Origin: Muribaculaceae bacterium
GTDB lineage: Bacteria; Bacteroidota; Bacteroidia; Bacteroidales; Muribaculaceae
Assembly (NCBI GenBank): GCA_029051445.1
Contig: JAIDKP010000213.1
Coordinates: forward strand, 1 to 5,575
Direction: 5' to 3'
DNA: 5,575 nt
The notes under the pieces were generated by a model, which was not told the DNA's origin, did not search any database, and saw nothing but the letters and a program-made list of their open reading frames with translations. How positions within the stretch are numbered: position 1 is the stretch's first letter; every line of letters begins with the position of its first letter. Made by a program: the position numbers and the translations under genes. Positions 1 to 5,575 of the stretch are shown in pieces.

Positions 1-1812
1 CTAAGTCTGCCAGAGGGAGGTCCTAACCCGACAACGATTGATTTTACACTTCCCGCCGGTGTCACTCTCGACGGAGAGATCATGGTTTCGGAAAAGGCTA
101 TCGAGAAGCTTGACGAGATTTTCCAGATGCCGCTTTCCTGGTGGGCGTCGGATGTCAGTTTCACTCAGAAATTTGTTGTTGCCGACGGTGTATCGGTTCC
201 ATTCAATATCGGTGTGAGTGTCGGGTTCCAGGGTTGCAATGACGAGACTTGTGTCGCTCCCAAGACGGAGACCTTTGATCTTGTCGCCGGAGGGAATGGT
301 GGAGCAGGTGAAGCTTCGGAAGAGGTATCGGCCGGAAGTACGGCCAACGTAGCTGCCGTGAAAGACAATGTGTCGAGCGGTCTCAGTGATCTTTGGGCTC
401 CTGTAGTGTTTGACAACATCGACGAACAGGCCCAGATATCGAATACCGGCTGGGGATCAATTTTCATATGGGGTTTCCTTGGCGGTCTGCTTGCGCTTCT
501 CACTCCTTGCGTTTGGCCAATGATACCGATGACTGTAAGTTTCTTCCTGAAGAAGACTTCGTCGCGCAGCAAGGCTATCAGAGACGCTCTGACCTATGGT
601 GTGAGCATTGTAGTGATCTATCTCGTGCTTGGCCTCGCCATTACTCTGATCTTCGGTGCGAGCAAGCTTAACGATCTTGCAACCAATGCGGTGTTTAATC
701 TGCTTTTCTTCCTTCTGTTGCTTGTATTCGCAATTTCGTTCTTCGGAGCGTTCAATATCACGCTTCCGTCGAGCTGGAGCAATAGTGTCGACAGCAAGGC
801 TGAAAAGACTTCGGGTCTGCTCAGTATCTTCTTCATGGCTTTCACTCTGGCTCTTGTCTCGTTCAGCTGTACAGGCCCGATCATAGGCACGCTTCTTGTC
901 GAGGCTGCGTCGATGGGTAATATTACTGGGCCGGCCATAGGCATGGGAGCTTTTGCTCTTGCTCTTGCGTTGCCGTTCACGCTGTTTGCAATCTTCCCCT
1001 CGTGGCTCAAGGAGATGCCTCGCTCCGGCGGCTGGCTCAACTCGGTGAAGGTCGTTTTGGGTTTTCTCGAGCTCGCACTCTCGCTAAAGTTCCTGTCGGT
1101 AGCCGATCTCGCATATGGCTGGGGCATACTTGACCGTGAGGTGTTCATATCGCTCTGGGTGGTGATGTTTGTAATGCTGGGCATGTATCTTCTCGGCAAG
1201 ATCAATTTTTCACATGACACTCCGACCGAACATGTCTCGATCGTGCGTTTCTTCCTGTCGATGATTTCTTTCAGTTTCGCGGTCTATCTTGTTCCCGGTC
1301 TTTGGGGAGCTCCGCTCAAGAGTGTCAGCGCCTTTGTGCCTCCACTCTATACCCAGGACTTCAATCTCTATGACGGCGGCCAGTTTGAGGAATTTGACGA
1401 CTATGATGCCGGTATGGCCTATGCGGCAGCAAACAACCGTCCGGTAATAATCGATTTCTCGGGTTATGGCTGTGTGAACTGCCGCAAGATGGAGGGCGCT
1501 GTGTTTGATACCAAAGAGGTCGAGGATGTCATCAAGGAGAATTTTGTGCTGATAAAACTTATGGTCGATGACAAGACCAAGCTCCCGCAGCCTATGGAGG
1601 TGACTGAAAACGGCAAAAAGGTCAAACTTATAACTGTGGGTGACAAGTGGAGCTATCTCCAGCGCATGAAGTTCATGGCCAACAGCCAACCTTACTATGT
1701 GATGCTCGACAATGAGGGCAAGCCGCTTGACGGTCCGACTTATTATGACGAAGATGCGGCCAAATTTGTAGAGTGGCTTGAGGCCGGTATAGAATCGTAT
1801 AAGACAAAGTAG
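1..1812 (+). CDS. dsbD: Thiol:disulfide interchange protein DsbD (5' end missing)
   Basis: DsbD passes electrons from cytoplasmic thioredoxin across the inner membrane to periplasmic disulfide-handling proteins. The frame is open from base 1, so the true start lies outside the window; the ATG at 82 falls inside the N-terminal domain and is not the start. Counting residues from that ATG: the periplasmic alpha domain holds the Cys pair C52-NDET-C57 followed by an AP; a Gly/Ala/Ser-rich linker follows (about 68-100); the polytopic membrane domain spans about 124-410 with its redox cysteines C143 in LLTPCVWPM and C263 in FSCTGP; the C-terminal thioredoxin-like domain (about 435-576) has CVNC at 464-467 and a probable cis-proline P537. 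All six redox cysteines of the three-domain DsbD scheme are present. The thioredoxin domain carries an insertion-like stretch near 497-530. The next gene begins about 50 bases downstream. Family assignment is firm; partner proteins are not visible. Confidence 0.93.
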   Translation, partial: LSLPEGGPNPTTIDFTLPAGVTLDGEIMVSEKAIEKLDEIFQMPLSWWASDVSFTQKFVVADGVSVPFNIGVSVGFQGCNDETCVAPKTETFDLVAGGNGGAGEASEEVSAGSTANVAAVKDNVSSGLSDLWAPVVFDNIDEQAQISNTGWGSIFIWGFLGGLLALLTPCVWPMIPMTVSFFLKKTSSRSKAIRDALTYGVSIVVIYLVLGLAITLIFGASKLNDLATNAVFNLLFFLLLLVFAISFFGAFNITLPSSWSNSVDSKAEKTSGLLSIFFMAFTLALVSFSCTGPIIGTLLVEAASMGNITGPAIGMGAFALALALPFTLFAIFPSWLKEMPRSGGWLNSVKVVLGFLELALSLKFLSVADLAYGWGILDREVFISLWVVMFVMLGMYLLGKINFSHDTPTEHVSIVRFFLSMISFSFAVYLVPGLWGAPLKSVSAFVPPLYTQDFNLYDGGQFEEFDDYDAGMAYAAANNRPVIIDFSGYGCVNCRKMEGAVFDTKEVEDVIKENFVLIKLMVDDKTKLPQPMEVTENGKKVKLITVGDKWSYLQRMKFMANSQPYYVMLDNEGKPLDGPTYYDEDAAKFVEWLEAGIESYKTK

Positions 1813-1821
1813 AATGTATGG

Positions 1822-1844
1822 GGGACGCACGATAAGTGCGTCCC
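1822..1844 (+). terminator. GC-rich perfect stem-loop between dsbD and mazG
   Basis: A perfect 9-bp stem (gggacgcac at 1822-1830 with gtgcgtccc at 1836-1844) encloses the 5-base loop gataa, starting 9 bases after the dsbD stop. It could end the dsbD transcript, stabilise its 3' end, or attenuate read-through into mazG. It is not followed by a T-run (the next bases are taatataaa), so it is not a classical intrinsic terminator. The palindromic form would also suit a dispersed palindromic repeat. The hairpin itself is certain from the sequence; its role is inferred. Confidence 0.45.
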
Positions 1845-1863
1845 TAATATAAAGAGATAAGTG

Positions 1864-2667
1864 ATGAGTGAATTTAAACCGCTTCACAGCCGACAGGAGA
1901 AGATCGAGGCTCTTGGCCGTGTGATCGATGTGCTCGACCGGTTGCGCGTCGAGTGTCCCTGGGACGCGAAACAGACCAACGAGAGCCTCCGCCCGAATAC
2001 TATCGAGGAGACATATGAGCTCTGTGACGCTCTTATAAGAGAAGACAATGCCGATATACGCAAGGAACTCGGGGATGTGCTTCTTCATATTCTGTTTTAC
2101 TCGCGTATAGGGGAGGAGAAGGGTGCTTTTGATATTGTAGATGTCGCTGATTCTCTGAATTCAAAGCTTATATACAGGCACCCGCATGTGTTTGGCGAAG
2201 TACAGGTCGGCGGCACCGACGATGTTCTGAAAAACTGGGAGGAACTTAAGCTTAAGGAAAAAGGAGGCAACAAGACGGTACTGTCGGGTGTGCCGGCGGC
2301 ATTGCCGTCGCTGATCAAAGCCGAGCGAATTCAGGAGAAGGCTTCAAATGTAGGCTTTGACTGGGAGCAACCAAGTCAGGTCTGGGACAAGGTGAAGGAG
2401 GAGATCTCGGAATTTGAGGCGGAGGCGGCCAATGGCGACCGTGACCGCATGGAGAGCGAGATGGGCGATGTTTTCTTTGCTCTGGTGAATGCCGCCCGTC
2501 TTTATCATATCAATGCCGAGAACGCGCTTGAAAGAACCAACAAGAAGTTTATGTCGCGTTTCGGATATCTTGAGCAACGGGCCAAGGAGATTGGTAAGCC
2601 GCTGCGTGAAATGACTCTCGCCGAGATGGATGCAATATGGGAGGAGGCTAAACAAAAAGAGTGCTGA
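1864..2667 (+). CDS. mazG: Nucleoside triphosphate pyrophosphohydrolase MazG
   Basis: MazG hydrolyses (d)NTPs to NMP and pyrophosphate in the cytoplasm; in E. coli it clears aberrant nucleotides and affects (p)ppGpp levels. The product is 267 aa, close to E. coli MazG (about 263), with the usual tandem MazG domains. The first has the family opening CPWDAKQT (31-38), then IEETYEL (47-53) and KELGD (67-71), giving the EExxE...ExxD metal-binding pattern. The second has KEEISEFE (178-185) and ESEMGD (197-202), the same pattern again, so both sites look intact. The conserved RHPHVFG lies at 105-111. I chose the ATG at 1864; a GTG directly before it (1861) would add one residue. No strong Shine-Dalgarno is seen, only the purine-rich aaagagataag, as is normal in Bacteroidota. 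A terminator-like hairpin begins at its stop codon. There is no mazEF toxin-antitoxin pair next to it. Confidence 0.95.
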   Translation: MSEFKPLHSRQEKIEALGRVIDVLDRLRVECPWDAKQTNESLRPNTIEETYELCDALIREDNADIRKELGDVLLHILFYSRIGEEKGAFDIVDVADSLNSKLIYRHPHVFGEVQVGGTDDVLKNWEELKLKEKGGNKTVLSGVPAALPSLIKAERIQEKASNVGFDWEQPSQVWDKVKEEISEFEAEAANGDRDRMESEMGDVFFALVNAARLYHINAENALERTNKKFMSRFGYLEQRAKEIGKPLREMTLAEMDAIWEEAKQKEC

Positions 2668-2694
2668 GAAGGTTATATCTTATATAACTTTTTC
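2666..2694 (+). terminator. AT-rich hairpin overlapping the mazG stop, possible intrinsic terminator
   Basis: Bases 2666-2678 pair with 2682-2694 around the 3-base loop ctt: 13 pairs including two G-T wobbles. The core is gttatat/atataac, and the right arm ends in a run of five T (2689-2693). The hairpin starts within the mazG TGA codon and ends 11 bases before the next ATG. The stem is AT-rich and the T-run is part of the pairing, so termination may be weak. The T-run and position favour a mazG terminator; an alternative is a structure controlling translation of the next gene. Confidence 0.45.
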
Positions 2695-2705
2695 AAAACT
2701 TGTAA

Positions 2706-3137
2706 ATGAAAACGCTAAGAATCCTGCTTGCGGCTGTGCTTATGCTCTCTTTGTCCGATCTGTCGGCACAGTTTCCAATGAAGATGCCTGTAACGACCGG
2801 CATGGTCAAGAAGAATCCACTTCATGCCAGAGTGGAGGAGATCAACAATGCCAATCGTGACGGTGTGACCCGAATAGGCTGCACACTTATCGGCGCTCCT
2901 CACACTTCGCAGAGGATCGACAGCTGCACTCTGATTGTCGGAGGTGCTGCGTATGGTTCACTTGATATCGACGGTGTCGATTTCAGGCGTTATTTCCAGT
3001 GGGAGGATGACGGCCAGATACCTGTCGAGGTCGATTTTCCCCGACAGGCGGTTTTCAAGCCGGAAGATAAGATTGTCTTCCATACTGTTTCGGGAGATTT
3101 CTCAACCCGCTTAGGTGACAAGGCAAAAAAAATGTAG
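2706..3137 (+). CDS. Small exported protein of unknown function, two cysteines
   Basis: I do not recognise this 143-aa product. The N-terminus is a clear Sec signal peptide: K2 and R5, a hydrophobic core ILLAAVLMLSL (6-16), and a likely signal peptidase I site after LSA at 19-21, giving a mature protein of about 122 aa starting QFP. There is no lipobox cysteine, so it is not an obvious lipoprotein. The mature part is rich in alternating hydrophobic/polar stretches (54-62, 73-93, 105-126), suggesting a small beta domain. Its only two cysteines, C59 and C74, are 15 residues apart and could form one disulfide after export. The end is basic (DKAKKM). The start is supported by the signal peptide; no Shine-Dalgarno is visible. 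It lies 38 bases after mazG and 83 before topB. Coding status is supported by the signal peptide and the uninterrupted frame between conserved genes; function is unknown. Confidence 0.8.
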   Translation: MKTLRILLAAVLMLSLSDLSAQFPMKMPVTTGMVKKNPLHARVEEINNANRDGVTRIGCTLIGAPHTSQRIDSCTLIVGGAAYGSLDIDGVDFRRYFQWEDDGQIPVEVDFPRQAVFKPEDKIVFHTVSGDFSTRLGDKAKKM

Positions 3138-3138
3138 G

Positions 3139-3177
3139 GTGCCAGGGGGACCCGCACAGATTCTGTGTCTCCTGCAC
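3139..3177 (+). terminator. Long imperfect stem-loop in the gap before topB
   Basis: The outer stem pairs gtgc (3139-3142) and aggggg (3144-3149) with tctcctgcac (3168-3177), with one bulged C and two G-T wobbles. After a 5-base bulge, cacag (3155-3159) pairs with ctgtg (3163-3167) around the loop att. It begins two bases after the upstream stop codon. No T-run follows, so the structure may be a terminator, a 3'-end stabiliser or a leader element of topB. No Bacteroides-type promoter (TTTG and TAnnTTTG) is convincing in the rest of the 83-base gap. Confidence 0.35.
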
Positions 3178-3220
3178 TCAAGTTAATGTGGAAAAGGTAA
3201 TAACATACTCTTAATAGATT

Positions 3221-5092
3221 GTGAGGGTCTGCATCACAGAGAAACCAAGTGTAGCCCGTGATATTGCTTCCATACTGGGGGCCGATGTCAGGCGTGAGGG
3301 ATTTTTTGAAGGCAACGGATTTGCGGTGACCTGGACTTACGGTCATCTGTGCTGTCTTAAAGAACCGGCCGATTACAGCGATGCCTGGAAGCGCTGGAGT
3401 CTCGGGGCTTTGCCTATGATACCTCCCCGTTTCGGCATAAAGCTGATAGACGATAAGGGAATAGAACGTCAGTTCAAGGTGATCGAGTCTCTTGTCGGCC
3501 AGGCAGAGGAGGTGATAAACTGCGGTGATGCCGGACAGGAGGGTGAGCTCATACAGCGATGGGTGATGCAGAAAGCAGGTGTCAGCTGTCCTGTAAGGCG
3601 ACTCTGGATCTCGTCGTTGACCGATGCATCGATACGTGACGGATTCAAGAATCTTGTCCCTGCATCGAAGTACGACAATCTGTATTATGCCGGTCTGTCG
3701 CGTGCGATAGGCGACTGGCTGCTCGGGATGAACGCGACGCGACTTTATTCACTAAAGTACAGTGGCCCCGGCAAGGTTCTGTCGGTGGGGCGTGTTCAGA
3801 CTCCGACTCTGGCACTTATTGTGAAACGCCAGGAGGAAATAGATAATTTTAAGCCTGAGGATTTCTGGGAGCTTAAGACTGTTTACCGTGATGTGACTTT
3901 CAATGCCACGTCGGGGCGTTTCAATGATATTGAAAAAGCGGAAAAGGCAGTTGAAGAGGCTGCTAAGTATGAGTTTACCGTCGATAAGGTAGAGGAAAAG
4001 AAGGGTAAGGAGTTTCCGCCTAAGCTGTTTGATCTCACTACTCTACAGGTAGAGTGCAACAAGCGTTTCGGGTGGACTGCCGAGGAGACACTGCGTCTTA
4101 TCCAGTCGCTTTATGAGAAAAAGCTTACGACTTATCCGCGTGTCGACACTACTTATCTGTCGTCGGATATATATCAGAAAGTGCCTGAAACGATGAGGCG
4201 TATGACACCGTATGCAAGTCTGACGGCACCTGTACTGGCAAAAAATATCGCCAAGACAAAGCGTATTTTTGATGATGCCAAGGTGACAGATCACCATGCG
4301 ATTATACCTACAGGCGAGTCTCCGGCAATACTTTCAGATACCCGCGAGCGACAGCTGTATCACTTTATCGCCCTGCGTTTTATAGCGGCATTCTGGCCCG
4401 AATGCACGTTTATGACCACTACAGTCAACGGGCATGCCGGTGAACAGGGATTCAAGGCGCAGGGAAAGGTAATAGTCACTCCCGGCTGGCGGACGGTGCT
4501 TGACAACAAAGGCAACAGTGACACGCCGCAGGATGCATCGTCGGACGACAAGTTGCTGCCTCCGTTCACAGCAGGTGAAAGCGGAGCGCACATCCCGTCG
4601 CTTCAGAAGAAAACCACGCAACCGCCGAAGCCGTATAACGAGGGCACGCTGCTGCGTGCGATGGAAACAGCCGGACGCACTGTTGACGATGAGGAACTGC
4701 GTGAGGCTATGAAGGAGAACGGTATCGGACGTCCGTCGACGCGCGCGGCTATAATCGAGACTCTTTTCAAGCGAGGTTTTCTACGTCGCGAGCGTAAGAA
4801 TATAATACCGACTCAGGCCGGCATAGAGCTTATCGCGACTATAGGTCAGGAATTGCTCAAAAGTGCTAAACTTACGGGTATATGGGAGAATAAACTGCGT
4901 AGAATAGAACGCGGTGATTTCAAGGCTTCGGAGTTTCTGGAGGAGCTGAAGGCGCAGGTGAACGAGATTGTGCGTGATGTGCTCAATGACTCGTCGCAGC
5001 GTAAAATCGAGGTTGTGCAGGGTGATGAGGCCAAGGCTTCGGAGAAGGCTCCAAAAACAACAAAGAGAAAGAAAAAAGCAGAGAAGTCGTGA
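3221..5092 (+). CDS. topB: DNA topoisomerase III (type IA)
   Basis: This enzyme cuts one DNA strand through a 5'-phosphotyrosine link and passes another strand, acting mainly in decatenation and resolution of recombination or replication intermediates. The 623-aa product (E. coli TopB is 653) opens with a Toprim domain: E7 in TEKPSVARDI, and the acidic motif DAGQEGE at 103-109. SVGRVQTPT (188-196) follows, then the catalytic tyrosine Y305 in TTYPRVDT, DHHAIIPT (357-364) and GIGRPSTRAAIIE (501-513). The Toprim motif has D103 but Gly105 where DxD enzymes such as E. coli TopB have the second Asp. The C-terminus lacks zinc-finger cysteines and ends in a Lys-rich tail (about 605-623). The start must be GTG 3221: an in-frame TAG at 3215 leaves no upstream ATG, and VCITEKPS begins immediately after. 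The last base is shared with the next start codon. No plasmid or conjugation genes are nearby, so this looks like a chromosomal copy. Confidence 0.96.
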   Translation: MRVCITEKPSVARDIASILGADVRREGFFEGNGFAVTWTYGHLCCLKEPADYSDAWKRWSLGALPMIPPRFGIKLIDDKGIERQFKVIESLVGQAEEVINCGDAGQEGELIQRWVMQKAGVSCPVRRLWISSLTDASIRDGFKNLVPASKYDNLYYAGLSRAIGDWLLGMNATRLYSLKYSGPGKVLSVGRVQTPTLALIVKRQEEIDNFKPEDFWELKTVYRDVTFNATSGRFNDIEKAEKAVEEAAKYEFTVDKVEEKKGKEFPPKLFDLTTLQVECNKRFGWTAEETLRLIQSLYEKKLTTYPRVDTTYLSSDIYQKVPETMRRMTPYASLTAPVLAKNIAKTKRIFDDAKVTDHHAIIPTGESPAILSDTRERQLYHFIALRFIAAFWPECTFMTTTVNGHAGEQGFKAQGKVIVTPGWRTVLDNKGNSDTPQDASSDDKLLPPFTAGESGAHIPSLQKKTTQPPKPYNEGTLLRAMETAGRTVDDEELREAMKENGIGRPSTRAAIIETLFKRGFLRRERKNIIPTQAGIELIATIGQELLKSAKLTGIWENKLRRIERGDFKASEFLEELKAQVNEIVRDVLNDSSQRKIEVVQGDEAKASEKAPKTTKRKKKAEKS

Positions 5093-5292
5093 TGTGCTGT
5101 AACGGTGTGTTTTGGCAGTGGATTGCAGTAGCGGTTATCGTTGCCGCCGCAGTGTGGCTTGTTTTTAGATGCCGGCACCGTGGCAACGGTTGCTGCAGCG
5201 ATGACCGCAAGGAGCGTGGAGGAGGGTGCTGCGGATGCCCGCTTTCGGGCGACTGCCGGAAGGAGGAACAGCGTGACAGTGATATGAAGTGA
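5092..5292 (+). CDS. Small Cys-rich single-span membrane protein (FeoB-associated-like)
   Basis: The 66-aa product has a short N-terminus with C2-C3, one strongly hydrophobic helix (about 7-25, FWQWIAVAVIVAAAVWLVF), a basic stop-transfer stretch (RCRHR), then a Cys/Gly-rich tail with CC at 34-35 and the cluster GGGCCGCPLSGDC at 43-55. Nine of 66 residues are cysteine. One membrane span followed by a CCGC...C tail resembles the FeoB-associated Cys-rich membrane proteins found next to ferrous-iron transporters, but no feoB is in this window, so an iron role is only a guess. The basic residues after the helix predict the Cys tail is cytoplasmic, which would suit metal binding. The ATG overlaps the topB stop by one base (TGATG), implying translational coupling; a weak purine stretch agagaag lies just upstream. 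A GTG at 5089 would add one residue. Confidence 0.78.
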   Translation: MCCNGVFWQWIAVAVIVAAAVWLVFRCRHRGNGCCSDDRKERGGGCCGCPLSGDCRKEEQRDSDMK

Positions 5293-5414
5293 TTATATAA
5301 CAGATGATTTTGCAGGGTGGTGAAATCTTGGAGCTTGATTAAGAGTTTGTTTAAAAATGAAGTTTAAAATGACTAACGCTCCAAATCGTCAAGTCGGTGT
5401 AAATTCGTCAGTCA

Positions 5415-5428
5415 CGTAGCTCGCTACG
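5415..5428. repeat. GC-rich short palindrome within the tail region
   Basis: cgtagc (5415-5420) and gctacg (5423-5428) form a perfect 6-bp stem with a 2-base loop, or more realistically a 5-bp stem with the tetraloop ctcg. It is a GC-rich island inside AT-rich sequence, followed by gctcc, which also ends the nearby taacgctcc at 5374-5382. Confidence 0.5.
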
Positions 5429-5442
5429 CTCCATTCTCATTT

Positions 5443-5467
5443 TCAGTAATTTTCTCAAAAATACTGA
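5443..5467. repeat. Near-perfect AT-rich hairpin in the tail region
   Basis: The arms tcagtaatttt (5443-5453) and aaaaatactga (5457-5467) pair over 11 positions with a single A-A mismatch around the loop ctc. It sits between the GC-rich palindrome and the right inverted-repeat arm, adding to the impression of a structured element. It could form in either transcript direction. Confidence 0.5.
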
Positions 5468-5504
5468 TCAAATCCATTAACATTCATTTTTTAACAATCT
5501 GAAG

Positions 5505-5538
5505 ATTCAAGAACGAAGTGCAAAATTTCGCTCTGAAT
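5505..5538. repeat. Imperfect hairpin near the right edge
   Basis: attcaagaacgaa (5505-5517) pairs with ttcgctctgaat (5527-5538) over 11 positions, with one bulged A and one mismatch, around a 9-base loop. A near-palindromic gacaaaattttgac follows at 5544-5557. It lies just outside the 5344-5500 arms, so the repeat unit may be larger than those arms and run past the window end. Confidence 0.4.
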
Positions 5539-5575
5539 AGCCCGACAAAATTTTGACGTTCGAGACTTGATGGCG

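Larger units (their letters stand above)
5344..5500. repeat. 157-bp segment bounded by 18-base inverted repeats (MITE-like candidate)
   Basis: The left arm agtttgtttaaaaatgaa (5344-5361) matches the reverse complement of the right arm ttcattttttaacaatct (5483-5500) at 16 of 18 positions. Between the arms lie two further hairpins and no coding frame. The size and the lack of a gene fit a miniature inverted-repeat element or a palindromic intergenic repeat. No target-site duplication is obvious at the outer edges, and both arms are AT-rich, so part of the match may reflect composition. The alternative is a folded non-coding RNA closed by a long terminal stem. Confidence 0.4.
5293..5575. other. 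Gene-free structured tail region
   Basis: No frame here gives a credible protein on either strand; the minus strand is open for only 22-27 codons from the window edge before stops. The first 50 bases after the Cys-rich gene show no clear terminator. From about 5344 on the sequence is AT-rich and dense in inverted repeats: an 18-base pair of arms (5344-5361, 5483-5500) and hairpins at 5415-5428, 5443-5467 and 5505-5538. This looks like a dispersed non-coding repeat or a structured RNA region rather than a decayed gene. It may continue past the right edge. Confidence 0.6.

Noticed and set aside
82..84. ATG at 82 as the dsbD start
   Set aside because: The frame is open back to base 1, and the upstream residues (LPAGVTLDGEI) continue the N-terminal domain; DsbD would also lack its signal peptide with this start.
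618..1220. A 200-codon open frame on the minus strand within dsbD
   Set aside because: It is antisense to the conserved DsbD membrane domain, and its Arg/Ser-rich composition is typical of a reading-frame shadow.
1210..2088. A 292-codon open frame on the minus strand, opposite the end of dsbD and the start of mazG
   Set aside because: It crosses two strongly conserved + strand genes and the hairpin between them, shows no domain or signal I recognise, and is explained by the codon bias of the opposite strand.
2685..2692. taactttt as a possible -7 promoter element for the exported protein gene
   Set aside because: The last base does not match, there is no -33 TTTG at the right distance, and the bases are the right arm of the hairpin.
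5456..5463. Minus-strand tatttttg matching the Bacteroides -7 consensus TAnnTTTG
   Set aside because: No TTTG box lies at the expected distance upstream, no gene follows on that strand, and the match falls inside an AT-rich hairpin.
1..5575. A defence, toxin-antitoxin, phage or CRISPR system
   Set aside because: MazG and TopB can occur in mobile regions, but here they are full-length housekeeping types with no toxin, nuclease, integrase, methylase or spaced repeat array nearby.

Overview
The window reads as an ordinary chromosomal stretch of a Bacteroidota, most likely Bacteroidales and possibly Muribaculaceae-like. This is inferred from the gene families (a Bacteroidetes-style DsbD, MazG, a zinc-finger-less TopB), weak or absent Shine-Dalgarno sequences, and AT-rich gaps between genes of moderate GC. 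No rRNA, tRNA, CRISPR array, transposase or phage gene is visible.

Layout, all on the + strand: (1) bases 1-1812, the 3' part of dsbD, a membrane thiol-disulfide reductant conductor, open at the left window edge; (2) a GC-rich stem-loop at 1822-1844; (3) 1864-2667, mazG, a house-cleaning NTP pyrophosphohydrolase, with an AT-rich terminator-like hairpin overlapping its stop codon; (4) 2706-3137, a small exported protein of unknown function with two cysteines; (5) a long imperfect stem-loop at 3139-3177; (6) 3221-5092, topB, a type IA DNA topoisomerase starting at GTG; (7) 5092-5292, a tiny cysteine-rich single-span membrane protein that overlaps the topB stop by one base; (8) 5293-5575, a gene-free tail built of inverted repeats and hairpins that looks like a dispersed non-coding repeat.

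The genes are co-directional, with gaps of about 50, 38 and 83 bases and one overlap, so co-transcription is possible, but the three intergenic hairpins could split them into shorter units. topB and the Cys-rich gene are the best-supported transcriptional pair. There is a mild envelope thiol theme (DsbD, a two-Cys exported protein, a Cys-rich membrane peptide) mixed with genome-maintenance functions (MazG, TopB). I see no convincing new multi-gene system. The parts most worth following up are the structured tail repeat, the topB-coupled Cys-rich peptide and the unknown exported protein.
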